The notes below the pieces were generated by a model. The model ran no database searches. It was not told the origin of the DNA and was given only the letters and a program-made list of their open reading frames with translations. A DNA stretch of 57,628 nt, taken from contig DGAU01000006.1 of the NCBI GenBank assembly GCA_002384055.1, positions 9,515-67,142 of the forward strand, given 5' to 3'. Below are positions 8,878 through 16,365 of this stretch, piece after piece. How positions within the stretch are numbered: position 1 is the first letter of the stretch; every line of letters begins with the position of its first letter. Made by a program: the position numbers and the translations under genes. This DNA is from Flavobacteriaceae bacterium UBA4022 (GTDB lineage: Bacteria; Bacteroidota; Bacteroidia; Flavobacteriales; Flavobacteriaceae).

Positions 8878-9675
8878 ATGAATATAAATACGTTCAATAC
8901 CCTTTTGGCCCATCCGCAAGATATTAGCGCAGGGCATGATCATGCCCTGGCACAAATCATCAAGGACTATCCTTTTTTTCAGAGTGCCCGGGCCTTGCAG
9001 CTGAAAGGTTTAAAGCAAGCCGATAGTTACCATTACAATAAGGCACTAAAGACTACAGCCGTTTACACCACGGATCGTGATGTCTTGTTTGATTATATCA
9101 CCGCAACTGAATTTTCCCAAGAATCCTTGGCCGATGCGCTGGTTGGTCATCAAGAATCGATCAAGTCCCTTGAGGTTGATCATCAGGTTGTAGGTCATCA
9201 GCAGACCCTTACTGATACAGAACCCACAAATACATCTTCTGAGACACCGGAATTGACCCATCGCCCACTGGAATTCCAGAAAGAGGAGCGCCATACTTTT
9301 GAACAATGGTTGCAACTTACGCAACTCAAGCCGATTGATCGCCAAAAACAAAACAAGGGAGATCAAAACAACCCTAATGCCCAGTTGGATCATCCATTAG
9401 CACATAAAATTGACCGCATCAATAAGTTTATTGCTAACCGGCCTAAACTTGACCCCAATAGCCATTATTCAAGCACCACTGATCTATCACAACCCTTCAC
9501 CAATAGCCCCGAAGAGATCATGACCGAAACTTTAGCTCGGGTATATGTGGCACAAAAAAACTATCCCAAGGCCATCGAGGCTTACAAAATATTAATTTTG
9601 AAATATCCCGAAAAAAGTGGTTTCTTTGCAGACCAAATTCGAGGAATAGAACAACTGATAAACGCAGCACAATGA
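8878..9675 (+). CDS. TPR-containing protein of the miaB-secG operon
   Basis: I read a 265-residue cytoplasmic protein with no signal peptide or membrane segment. The start at 8878 (MNINTFNTLLAHPQD) follows the lptE stop by one base. A longer reading from 8827 would overlap lptE by 50 bases and is unlikely. The N-terminal 75 residues are a conserved-looking helical region (IIKDYPFFQSARALQLKGLK). The middle (about 85-190) is polar, with short repeated GHQ/DHQ units, and probably disordered. The C-terminus (about 205-260) is a tetratricopeptide unit, LARVYVAQKNYPKAIEAYKIL. Its function is unknown. Position between lptE and secG points to an envelope or secretion role. The stop overlaps secG by four bases. 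Confidence 0.8.
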   Translation: MNINTFNTLLAHPQDISAGHDHALAQIIKDYPFFQSARALQLKGLKQADSYHYNKALKTTAVYTTDRDVLFDYITATEFSQESLADALVGHQESIKSLEVDHQVVGHQQTLTDTEPTNTSSETPELTHRPLEFQKEERHTFEQWLQLTQLKPIDRQKQNKGDQNNPNAQLDHPLAHKIDRINKFIANRPKLDPNSHYSSTTDLSQPFTNSPEEIMTETLARVYVAQKNYPKAIEAYKILILKYPEKSGFFADQIRGIEQLINAAQ

Positions 9676-10013
9676 GTACATTTTCTATATTTCTGATCTT
9701 GATTATTTTTATCGCCTTCCTACTGGTGGTCGTCATTATGGTTCAAAATCCAAAAGGAGGCGGACTTTCTTCGTCTTTTGGTGGAGGTGGAACCCAGCAA
9801 TTAGGTGGCGTCAAAAAGACAACAGACTTTTTGGACCGCAGTACGTGGACCCTTTCTGCTATTTTACTTGGACTCATTCTTTTATCAAATATGTCCCTGT
9901 TTGAAGGAACCACCAATGGCAACTTCTTACAAGACGAACTAGAGAATGTTGCTCTTCCTGATGCTACAGCGTTGCCTGAGGCAGGAAACACTTCAGAGAG
10001 CAGTCCAGAATAA
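9672..10013 (+). CDS. secG: SecG, protein translocase subunit
   Basis: A 113-residue SecG with two membrane helices (residues 5-25 and about 58-76) separated by the family loop MVQNPKGGGLSSSFGGGG. SecG associates with SecYE and promotes SecA-driven preprotein export. The C-terminal tail past residue 80 is acidic and poorly conserved, as usual in Bacteroidota. It is translationally coupled to the TPR gene (ATGA overlap) and is the last gene before the terminator at 10054. Confidence 0.95.
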   Translation: MSTFSIFLILIIFIAFLLVVVIMVQNPKGGGLSSSFGGGGTQQLGGVKKTTDFLDRSTWTLSAILLGLILLSNMSLFEGTTNGNFLQDELENVALPDATALPEAGNTSESSPE

Positions 10014-10053
10014 AACAAACATCTTTAAGGTTGATTGACAACCGATAATATAT

Positions 10054-10081
10054 AAATCCCATGTAGTACATGGGATTTTTT
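10054..10081 (+). terminator. rho-independent terminator of the miaB-secG operon
   Basis: AAATCCCATG and CATGGGATTT pair perfectly around the loop TAGTA and are followed by a run of six T and more T-rich sequence. It lies 40 bases after the secG stop. Confidence 0.9.
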
Positions 10082-10150
10082 ATTTGCAACACATCTTAAA
10101 AGTCGTTCGATCACGTTAATATTGAGAACCAAACACAAGGAGGCATGAGC

Positions 10151-10195
10151 ATGCTTTCTTTATTTATGAACTCAATAAAACACGATCAATTATGA
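10151..10195 (+). CDS. possible 14-codon leader ORF with strong Shine-Dalgarno
   Basis: ATG at 10151 opens a 14-codon frame (MLSLFMNSIKHDQL) whose TGA overlaps the ATG of the next gene at 10192 as ATGA. A perfect AGGAGG (10138-10143) sits 7 bases before this ATG. Flavobacterial genes rarely have Shine-Dalgarno sites, and the downstream gene has none of its own. The arrangement suggests a leader peptide delivering ribosomes to the 10192 gene. An in-frame ATG at 10145 is too close to the AGGAGG. Whether the peptide itself has a role is unknown. Confidence 0.4.
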   Translation: MLSLFMNSIKHDQL

Positions 10196-10743
10196 CACAA
10201 ATCAAACTGTTGCTATTCGCGCTGATATTTTCACATAGCGCATACAGTCAATTAAATACCCCGCACAACACCACTTCAGAAAATGAAAACTGGAGGCTAT
10301 ATTCCATAGGAACCCACCTAGGGCAAGGCCCCGTTAACAACGGACCCCATACACTCAACTATGGGGCAGACCTTATAGGGCAAAAAGGAAAACATCTTTT
10401 GATGCTCGAGACCACACATGGTGTTGCCTGGGATTTTTCTATCGGAGATTCCAGTAATAAAAGAGGCAATTATCAATCCTGGACCTTGAGTTATGGCCGA
10501 TCTTTCCCGCTATTGGATCGGTGGGACACAGACCTATTTATAGGGATCAGTCATTTAACGTACCGCAAGCCACATCTCGACCCCTTAAATCAGACAAAGA
10601 CCAAAGGATTTGGCTTGCCGTTCACCGCAATGATGCGTTACCGAATCTACAAGAACATCCATCTAGGGCTGCGCGGACAAGTACACCCTAGCAATGCTGT
10701 TTCTACGGCCAATTTAGGCGCTTTAATCTCCTGGTCTTTTTAA
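10192..10743 (+). CDS. small secreted protein, probably an outer membrane beta-barrel
   Basis: I do not recognise a named family. The 183-residue product has a signal peptide ending near Ser19-Gln20 (HSAYSQ) and then alternating polar/hydrophobic stretches rich in aromatic residues (WTLSYGRSFPL, DLFIGISHLTYR, FTAMMRYRIYKNIHLGLRGQ), ending in a strand with terminal Phe (LISWSF). This is typical of small outer membrane barrels with about eight strands. It starts inside the stop of a short leader ORF. A hairpin follows 8 bases after the stop. It stands alone between two transcription units, so context gives no function. Confidence 0.65.
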   Translation: MTQIKLLLFALIFSHSAYSQLNTPHNTTSENENWRLYSIGTHLGQGPVNNGPHTLNYGADLIGQKGKHLLMLETTHGVAWDFSIGDSSNKRGNYQSWTLSYGRSFPLLDRWDTDLFIGISHLTYRKPHLDPLNQTKTKGFGLPFTAMMRYRIYKNIHLGLRGQVHPSNAVSTANLGALISWSF

Positions 10744-10750
10744 AAGAAAA

Positions 10751-10774
10751 AGGGTGCCACGGCAATGGCACCCT
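10751..10774. terminator. terminator-like hairpin after the 10192 gene
   Basis: AGGGTGCCA and TGGCACCCT pair perfectly around CGGCAA. On the plus strand no T-run follows, but an A-rich stretch precedes it, so the canonical U-tract lies on the minus strand, where no gene is annotated. It may still end or stabilise the 10192 transcript. Confidence 0.55.
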
Positions 10775-10831
10775 AAACGTAAATACATAAAACCTTTTTG
10801 CAACTGTTTCACCTATTAACACATCTAAATT

Positions 10832-13800
10832 ATGAGAAAATTATGTCTCTCCCTAACGCTATGCTTTGTATTTAATCAATTAATCGGTCAGGGCCAGCCT
10901 TACCGCAGTATCGATAGCCTACTCAAACCACTTATTGGGCTGGTAGATCCCGCCTTAATCCTGTACGATCGTGTAACCCCTTTAGCCCATCTATCCGGAT
11001 TTAATCAGGGGAACAACTCGGGACACCCACAATTATTTGAGCAGGCCATTTCCGAATTATATCATGCCTCCAACGGACAGCAATTACTGAGTCACAAAAC
11101 ATTACGCAACTATTACACGCCTGATTCCTTGACCTCCCGCACCAAAGTTGGCATACTGAATGCCTCTTTCCAGGAATTGAATCTTACCAAAGACGGTCAG
11201 CCAGAGGCCGCTTTCAATTTGGCAGACACACTCCTTATTCCCAACAATAACGGACAATCCTCTTTTCGACAAAAACACGTCTTTATGGCGACCCCGATGA
11301 AGCGGTTTGTTGTAGGGCCCGAAGTGGTTTTTGACTGGGACCCTTCTTTATTGGTCGAAACAACACAAGGCAAACGCATCGCCAGTTTATGGAGCGATTT
11401 AGGAGGCAATACTCCGGTACTGATCTATGATCAAGACACCTTTATACAAAATCAATTGACACAATATTTTGGGCAAAGCGGGGCACATACGATGCATTTT
11501 ACAGCGGAATTCACCGATGGATCTCTCCAAAATACAGAAGCGATTATACATGTAAAAATCCCGAATAACAACACAGATCCATTAATTGACAATGGGCGTA
11601 TTTGGGGACAGATTCCTTGGCAAGGATTCAATGAAAGCACGCCCTATTATGGCAAGCTAGATTATAGAATATTTTACCGTACCAATAACAACAACACAAC
11701 CAAAACACTCATCAAACCCATTGTGATTATCGATGGTTTTGATCCAGAAGACAGAAGAAAAATTCAGGATAGTGATCCACATCCTTGGTCTTCAGATGCG
11801 GAGCATCGCTCAATCGAAGACATGATGAGCTACACCAATAACCAGGGAGAACAAACGGCCGTAATACCGATGCTGCGTTCTTTGGGCTATGATGTCGTTG
11901 TGGTGAACCACCCAACGCATTGGCACAATGGAGTCCGCATTGATGGTGGCGCAGACTATATTGAACGCAATGCCTTAACTCATGTACAACTCTACCAGCG
12001 CCTACAGACCCTGTTAGATCAAAATAACAGCACCGAATCTTTAGTGATTATTGGCCCGAGTATGGGCGGACAAATTTCACGTTATGCCTTGGCTTATATG
12101 GAGAAACATCAAATAGAACACCGCACCAGGTTGTGGGTCAGTATCGACAGCCCTCATTTAGGCGCCAATATCCCCATAGGGGTTCAAACCTTATTACAGC
12201 TTCTATTTGATACCACAGGTAGTATTGCAGCTCAAGATTTTATTGAACAGCAATTGGGCTCTGCCGCTGCAAGACAACAACTCATAGAACAATACTCGAG
12301 TGCGCACAATGGCCACTTGAGCAATCAATGGCTCGATGGGCGAACCATAAGTCAAGGGTTTGCCGATAACCGGGGCCGTCCCATTTTTATTAATTATTAC
12401 AACAATCTCTTCAGTAACGGCCTTCCAAATAGTCTGGGCTACCCTATGAATCTGCGCAAGATTGCTCTTGTGAATGGATCCCTAACCGGCAATAAAACAT
12501 ACAAAAACCCCTATAGCACATTAAGTACTGAATACTCCGGGCAACTCACTTCAGATCAATTCGGTATTGCCGGTGGGCAGAGCCTGAAGCTCAAAGGGAT
12601 TGCCAATGATATCGGACAACTTCTAGGCATGGAAACCTATTTTGCGCCTGAACCCCAGGAAACACATAAGATTGCCTTTTTTAAGAAGAAATCTCTGTGG
12701 TGGTCCTATTACGAGCGCTACCTCACCAACAACAATAGCCGCGGCATATTGGATATCAGTCCTGGAGGATGGTTTCCGACCCAGACCATTTTGGCCAAGG
12801 ACCTCACCGAAAGCACACCATGCGAGTGGTTCATTGGTCAAATATGCATCAATGACTGGATCATTAATTCTCTAGACCATGTGAATTCATTTATTCCAAG
12901 CGTCAGTGCTCTAGGACTGTTGCATCCAGATATTGTCTGGGACACCCCATTGGACAAAAATCTATTGTGCCAAGACGCCATCCCTTTTGATAATTATTTT
13001 GGACCAAAAGACAATGAATTACATACCTCATTTACAACAGAGAGCATCGCATGGCTCTTGGATGAACTCAATGAAAGTCCCACGCCACCAAGTGTTTATT
13101 TAGAGCCTCATGACTTAACAGGGCCCAATGCCGTCTGTTATGACACCCCTGCAAGTTTTTCGTTCGACACCTGCGTCGCGCCTGAGGTCATTCAATGGCA
13201 AACCTCTCCCAATTTGACTGTGGTCACCTCCGACACCCACAACATAACCATAGAACCCAATACAACGTCTAGCACCACAGGTTATATTGAGGCACATTTC
13301 ACTAGTCAAGTCATCAGAAAATCAGTGTGGATTGGATCGCCCCTAACACCAGAATCCATAGAAGGCCCCACAGAGGTCGCCACAGGCTCTGTCGTCACCT
13401 ATAATGGTGGCGTCGCTCAAGGAGCCGCGTCGTATGAGTGGTGGCTCCCCTATCCGTTTGATGTGCAAGCGCCCTTCGATCCTGAAAGTGATCGTTGGCA
13501 GCTGCCACCTGGAGCAGGCAGAACAACAACGGTTTTCACGGGCAATGGACAAAACAACGGACTCGTTCAATTGATGGGCAAAAACAACTGCGGGCTTGGT
13601 GATGCGGCTATTTTATCTGTAATTCATGATCCCTCTGGATCGGGACAACAACAACTACCCATATACCCATACCCCAACACATCAGACAACGGGTTTCGTT
13701 TGGATTTTAGATCACTCCCGCCAGGGGTTTATCATATGTCCATTTACGACCCTTACGGCAATATAGTCTATCAAGGGCAAAGTGGTAATATTGAGAAAAC

Positions 13801-13897
13801 CATTGATACCATAGGCATGTCCAACGGGACTTATTTCCTCCATATTGAAGTAAATCAAGAAATGCTTTATTTTCAGTTGATTATCCAGCATAACTAG
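10832..13897 (+). CDS. large secreted alpha/beta-hydrolase with T9SS-type C-terminal sorting domain
   Basis: A 1021-residue protein with a signal peptide (cleavage near residue 20). The central part, about 290-480, is an alpha/beta-hydrolase core: VIIDGFDPEDRR (298-309), then VVVNHPTHW, the nucleophile elbow GPSMGG with Ser410, and VSIDSPHLGANIP (437-448), resembling lipases and esterases. Residues about 760-930 look like one or two Ig/PKD-like domains (DLTGPNAVCYDTPASFSF; SIEGPTEVATGSVVTYNGG). The last 80 residues (YPYPNTSDNGF...LPPGVYHMSIYD...NGTYFLHIE) resemble the type A sorting domain of type IX secretion. Predicted role: exported or surface lipase/esterase, substrate unknown. It appears monocistronic. 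Confidence 0.82.
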   Translation: MRKLCLSLTLCFVFNQLIGQGQPYRSIDSLLKPLIGLVDPALILYDRVTPLAHLSGFNQGNNSGHPQLFEQAISELYHASNGQQLLSHKTLRNYYTPDSLTSRTKVGILNASFQELNLTKDGQPEAAFNLADTLLIPNNNGQSSFRQKHVFMATPMKRFVVGPEVVFDWDPSLLVETTQGKRIASLWSDLGGNTPVLIYDQDTFIQNQLTQYFGQSGAHTMHFTAEFTDGSLQNTEAIIHVKIPNNNTDPLIDNGRIWGQIPWQGFNESTPYYGKLDYRIFYRTNNNNTTKTLIKPIVIIDGFDPEDRRKIQDSDPHPWSSDAEHRSIEDMMSYTNNQGEQTAVIPMLRSLGYDVVVVNHPTHWHNGVRIDGGADYIERNALTHVQLYQRLQTLLDQNNSTESLVIIGPSMGGQISRYALAYMEKHQIEHRTRLWVSIDSPHLGANIPIGVQTLLQLLFDTTGSIAAQDFIEQQLGSAAARQQLIEQYSSAHNGHLSNQWLDGRTISQGFADNRGRPIFINYYNNLFSNGLPNSLGYPMNLRKIALVNGSLTGNKTYKNPYSTLSTEYSGQLTSDQFGIAGGQSLKLKGIANDIGQLLGMETYFAPEPQETHKIAFFKKKSLWWSYYERYLTNNNSRGILDISPGGWFPTQTILAKDLTESTPCEWFIGQICINDWIINSLDHVNSFIPSVSALGLLHPDIVWDTPLDKNLLCQDAIPFDNYFGPKDNELHTSFTTESIAWLLDELNESPTPPSVYLEPHDLTGPNAVCYDTPASFSFDTCVAPEVIQWQTSPNLTVVTSDTHNITIEPNTTSSTTGYIEAHFTSQVIRKSVWIGSPLTPESIEGPTEVATGSVVTYNGGVAQGAASYEWWLPYPFDVQAPFDPESDRWQLPPGAGRTTTVFTGNGQNNGLVQLMGKNNCGLGDAAILSVIHDPSGSGQQQLPIYPYPNTSDNGFRLDFRSLPPGVYHMSIYDPYGNIVYQGQSGNIEKTIDTIGMSNGTYFLHIEVNQEMLYFQLIIQHN

Positions 13898-13920
13898 ACG
13901 GAACCTCATGCAATGTTCCT

Positions 13921-13975
13921 TATGCCATCTTGACATCTTTTAACCACAAAGTATGACACTAAAGAGCATGGCATA
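13921..13975. promoter_or_regulatory. inverted repeat upstream of groES (possible operator)
   Basis: TATGCCAT (13921-13928) and ATGGCATA (13968-13975) are perfect inverted copies 39 bases apart in the 131-base groES leader. This is not the CIRCE element (TTAGCACTC-N9-GAGTGCTAA), which I do not find. A smaller dyad, GGAAC/GTTCC, lies at 13900-13919. No convincing TAnnTTTG box is visible before groES, which would fit an alternative heat-shock promoter. Confidence 0.3.
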
Positions 13976-14028
13976 GTTTCTGAAATGAATAAACAAAATC
14001 AATTAGTTTAACTTAAAATGAAAATCAT

Positions 14029-14304
14029 ATGGCTTTAAAAATTCAACCACTATCAGATCGCGTGGTCGTCGCGCCCCAAGCGGCCGAAACAAAAACGGCC
14101 TCAGGACTTTATATTCCAGATTCTGCGAAAGAGAAACCACAACAAGGCAAAGTCGTCGCAGTTGGTAAGGGCAAAAAAGATCATGAAATGACGGTTTGTG
14201 TTGGCGATACGGTTTTGTATGGCAAATACGCTGGAAATGAATTAAAGTTGGACGGACAAGATTACCTCATCATGCGTGAGGATGATATCTTGGCCATCAT
14301 TTAA
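14029..14304 (+). CDS. groES: co-chaperonin GroES
   Basis: A 91-residue heptameric lid of the GroEL chaperonin. It shows the N-terminal IQPLSDRVVVAPQAAE, the mobile loop ETKTASGLYIPDSAKEKPQQG that contacts GroEL, and the C-terminal GQDYLIMREDDILAII. Length and order are standard. groEL follows after 27 bases. Confidence 0.98.
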   Translation: MALKIQPLSDRVVVAPQAAETKTASGLYIPDSAKEKPQQGKVVAVGKGKKDHEMTVCVGDTVLYGKYAGNELKLDGQDYLIMREDDILAII

Positions 14305-14331
14305 TAAATCTAATACATAAAACATAACATT

Positions 14332-15963
14332 ATGGCAAAAGACATAAAATTTGATATTGAAGCTCGTGATGCGATTAAACGAGGCGTTGACAAATTGGCC
14401 AATGCAGTAAAAGTAACCTTAGGCCCAAAAGGTCGGAACGTGATCATCAGCAAATCATATGGTGGACCACAAGTAACCAAAGATGGTGTTACGGTAGCCA
14501 AAGAAATTGAACTGTCAGATCCATTAGAAAATATGGGTGCACAGATGGTCAAAGAGGTTGCCTCTAAAACCAACGACTTGGCAGGTGATGGAACAACAAC
14601 TGCAACTGTACTAGCACAAGCCATCGTCAAAGAAGGGCTAAAGAACGTCGCCGCTGGAGCTAATCCAATGGACCTCAAACGCGGGATTGACAAAGCCGTA
14701 GCGGCTATTGTTAAGGACCTCGAAAGACAATCTACTAAAGTGGGGAATTCTTCTGAAATGGTTAAGCAAATCGCTTCGATCTCTGCCAACAATGACGAAA
14801 CTATTGGAAGCCTGATTGCCCTAGCATTTGAAAAGGTAGGCAAAGAAGGAGTCATCACAGTGGAGGAAGCAAAAGGCACAGAGACCTATGTCGACGTTGT
14901 AGAAGGAATGCAGTTTGATCGCGGTTATTTATCACCCTATTTCGTGACCAACAGCGAAAAAATGAATACCGAACTAGAGAACCCAATGATCTTGCTTTTC
15001 GACAAAAAGATCAGCAATATGAAAGACCTTCTCCCCATATTGGAGCCGGTCGCTCAGCAAGGAAAATCCCTATTGATCATTGCCGAAGATGTTGAGGGGG
15101 AGGCTTTGGCAACATTAGTGGTCAACAAACTCCGCGGTTCACTAAAAATTGCCGCAGTTAAGGCGCCTGGATTTGGTGATCGAAGAAAAGCCATGCTCGA
15201 AGATATAGCCATTCTCACCGGTGGTACCGTTATCGCAGAGGAACGCGGATTTACTTTAGAAAATGCCACAATCGATATGCTCGGTACGGCTGAAACCGTC
15301 ACGATTGATAAAGACAATACAACCATTGTTAATGGTGCGGGCAAGAAAGTGGACATTAATGCTAGAATCGGCCAAATAAAATCTCAAATAGAAACCACTA
15401 CAAGTGATTACGACAAAGAAAAGTTACAAGAACGTTTGGCTAAATTAGCCGGTGGTGTTGCTGTGCTATATGTCGGTGCTGCAAGTGAAGTGGAAATGAA
15501 AGAGAAAAAAGACCGTGTAGACGACGCCTTACATGCCACGCGTGCAGCCGTTGAAGAAGGTATTGTTGCCGGTGGGGGTGTTGCTCTTGTTCGCGCCAAA
15601 GCAGTTCTGTCAAAGATCACAAGTGATTCACTGGACGAAACTACAGGTATTCAAATTGTCGCTCGTGCGATTGAAGCTCCTCTTAGAACAATTGTAGAGA
15701 ACGCCGGAGGCGAAGGATCTGTGGTCATTAACAAGGTAATGGAAGGCACCAAAGCGTTTGGTTATGACGCAAAAAACGACTGCTACGTAGATATGCTCAA
15801 AGCAGGGATTATTGATCCCAAGAAGGTGACCCGAGTGGCCTTAGAAAATGCAGCCTCAGTCGCCGGAATGATTTTAACGACCGAATGTGCGTTGGTCGAC
15901 ATCAAAGAAGACACCCCAGTAATGCCCCCAATGGGCGGTGGTGGTATGCCCGGGATGATGTAA
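14332..15963 (+). CDS. groEL: chaperonin GroEL
   Basis: A 543-residue ATP-dependent folding chaperonin subunit. The equatorial ATP site is seen in VTLGPKGRNV and AGDGTTTATVLAQ (Asp-Gly-Thr-Thr-Thr). The apical domain follows from about residue 190, and GGGVALVRA lies in the return of the equatorial domain. The protein ends in the flexible glycine/methionine tail GGGGMPGMM that lines the cavity. It is the only chaperonin copy in the window and is co-transcribed with groES, ending at the strong terminator at 15971. Confidence 0.99.
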   Translation: MAKDIKFDIEARDAIKRGVDKLANAVKVTLGPKGRNVIISKSYGGPQVTKDGVTVAKEIELSDPLENMGAQMVKEVASKTNDLAGDGTTTATVLAQAIVKEGLKNVAAGANPMDLKRGIDKAVAAIVKDLERQSTKVGNSSEMVKQIASISANNDETIGSLIALAFEKVGKEGVITVEEAKGTETYVDVVEGMQFDRGYLSPYFVTNSEKMNTELENPMILLFDKKISNMKDLLPILEPVAQQGKSLLIIAEDVEGEALATLVVNKLRGSLKIAAVKAPGFGDRRKAMLEDIAILTGGTVIAEERGFTLENATIDMLGTAETVTIDKDNTTIVNGAGKKVDINARIGQIKSQIETTTSDYDKEKLQERLAKLAGGVAVLYVGAASEVEMKEKKDRVDDALHATRAAVEEGIVAGGGVALVRAKAVLSKITSDSLDETTGIQIVARAIEAPLRTIVENAGGEGSVVINKVMEGTKAFGYDAKNDCYVDMLKAGIIDPKKVTRVALENAASVAGMILTTECALVDIKEDTPVMPPMGGGGMPGMM

Positions 15964-15970
15964 TTAACAA

Positions 15971-16010
15971 GCAAAAAAAAACCTCGCCAAATGGCGAGGT
16001 TTTTTTTTGC
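15971..16010. terminator. bidirectional terminator between groEL and the HMA gene
   Basis: A near-perfect stem: GC, nine A and CCTCGCC, loop AAAT, GGCGAGG, nine T and GC. It serves groEL from the left and the minus-strand metal cassette from the right. The stop codon of the HMA gene begins at the next base. Confidence 0.95.
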
Positions 16011-16361
16011 TTATTGATGCGCTTTGATCACCTCATCATCGCGGTATTTACAACAAGGGCTGACCTTGTCGTACGCCTGGTCTGGCGCGGTAAATTCGGG
16101 GCTATCATGTCCCACATCTGCTACTTTCTTTGCAATTGAATCCAAGCTTGTTTTGTTTTCATCAAAAATTAAAGCCAATTCGTGTGTAGCAACGCTCCAT
16201 TGAGCCGACTTCACACCTGGAACTTTAATTGCTGCCTTTTCAATACGGGCCTTACACATACCACAAACGCCATCAACTTCAATAGAGGCTTTTGCACTTT
16301 TACTTTGGGCCATTAGCGCACCTGACGCTAAAATAGTGGCCATAATTAATAGTTTTTTCAT
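16011..16361 (-). CDS. periplasmic heavy-metal-associated (HMA) domain protein
   Basis: A 116-residue exported protein: signal peptide to about Ala18 (ASGALMAQ), then one ferredoxin-like HMA domain with Cys33 and Cys36 in GVCGMCKARIEKAA, the site that binds Cu(I), Zn or similar soft metals in this family. After the domain a tail carries a second cysteine pair, Cys103-Cys104 (SPCCKYRDDE), and a terminal His. It is the last gene of a three-gene run with a TonB-dependent receptor (4-base gap) and an HMA-MauE membrane protein. Predicted role: periplasmic metal carrier for metal entering through the receptor or leaving the membrane protein. The metal identity and direction cannot be told from sequence. 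Confidence 0.85.
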   Translation of the reverse strand: MKKLLIMATILASGALMAQSKSAKASIEVDGVCGMCKARIEKAAIKVPGVKSAQWSVATHELALIFDENKTSLDSIAKKVADVGHDSPEFTAPDQAYDKVSPCCKYRDDEVIKAHQ

Positions 16362-16365
16362 CGTT

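Noticed and set aside
9160..9210. Repeated GGTCATCA units in the TPR gene considered as a regulatory repeat
   Set aside because: They encode short GHQ/DHQ repeats in a low-complexity linker and are irregular. Coding repeat slippage explains them.
13900..13975. CIRCE heat-shock element upstream of groES
   Set aside because: The consensus TTAGCACTC-N9-GAGTGCTAA is not present. Only an unrelated inverted repeat is found.
14310..14879. 189-residue minus-strand ORF inside groEL
   Set aside because: Antisense shadow of groEL with Ser/Ala/Thr-rich sequence and no independent coding signals.
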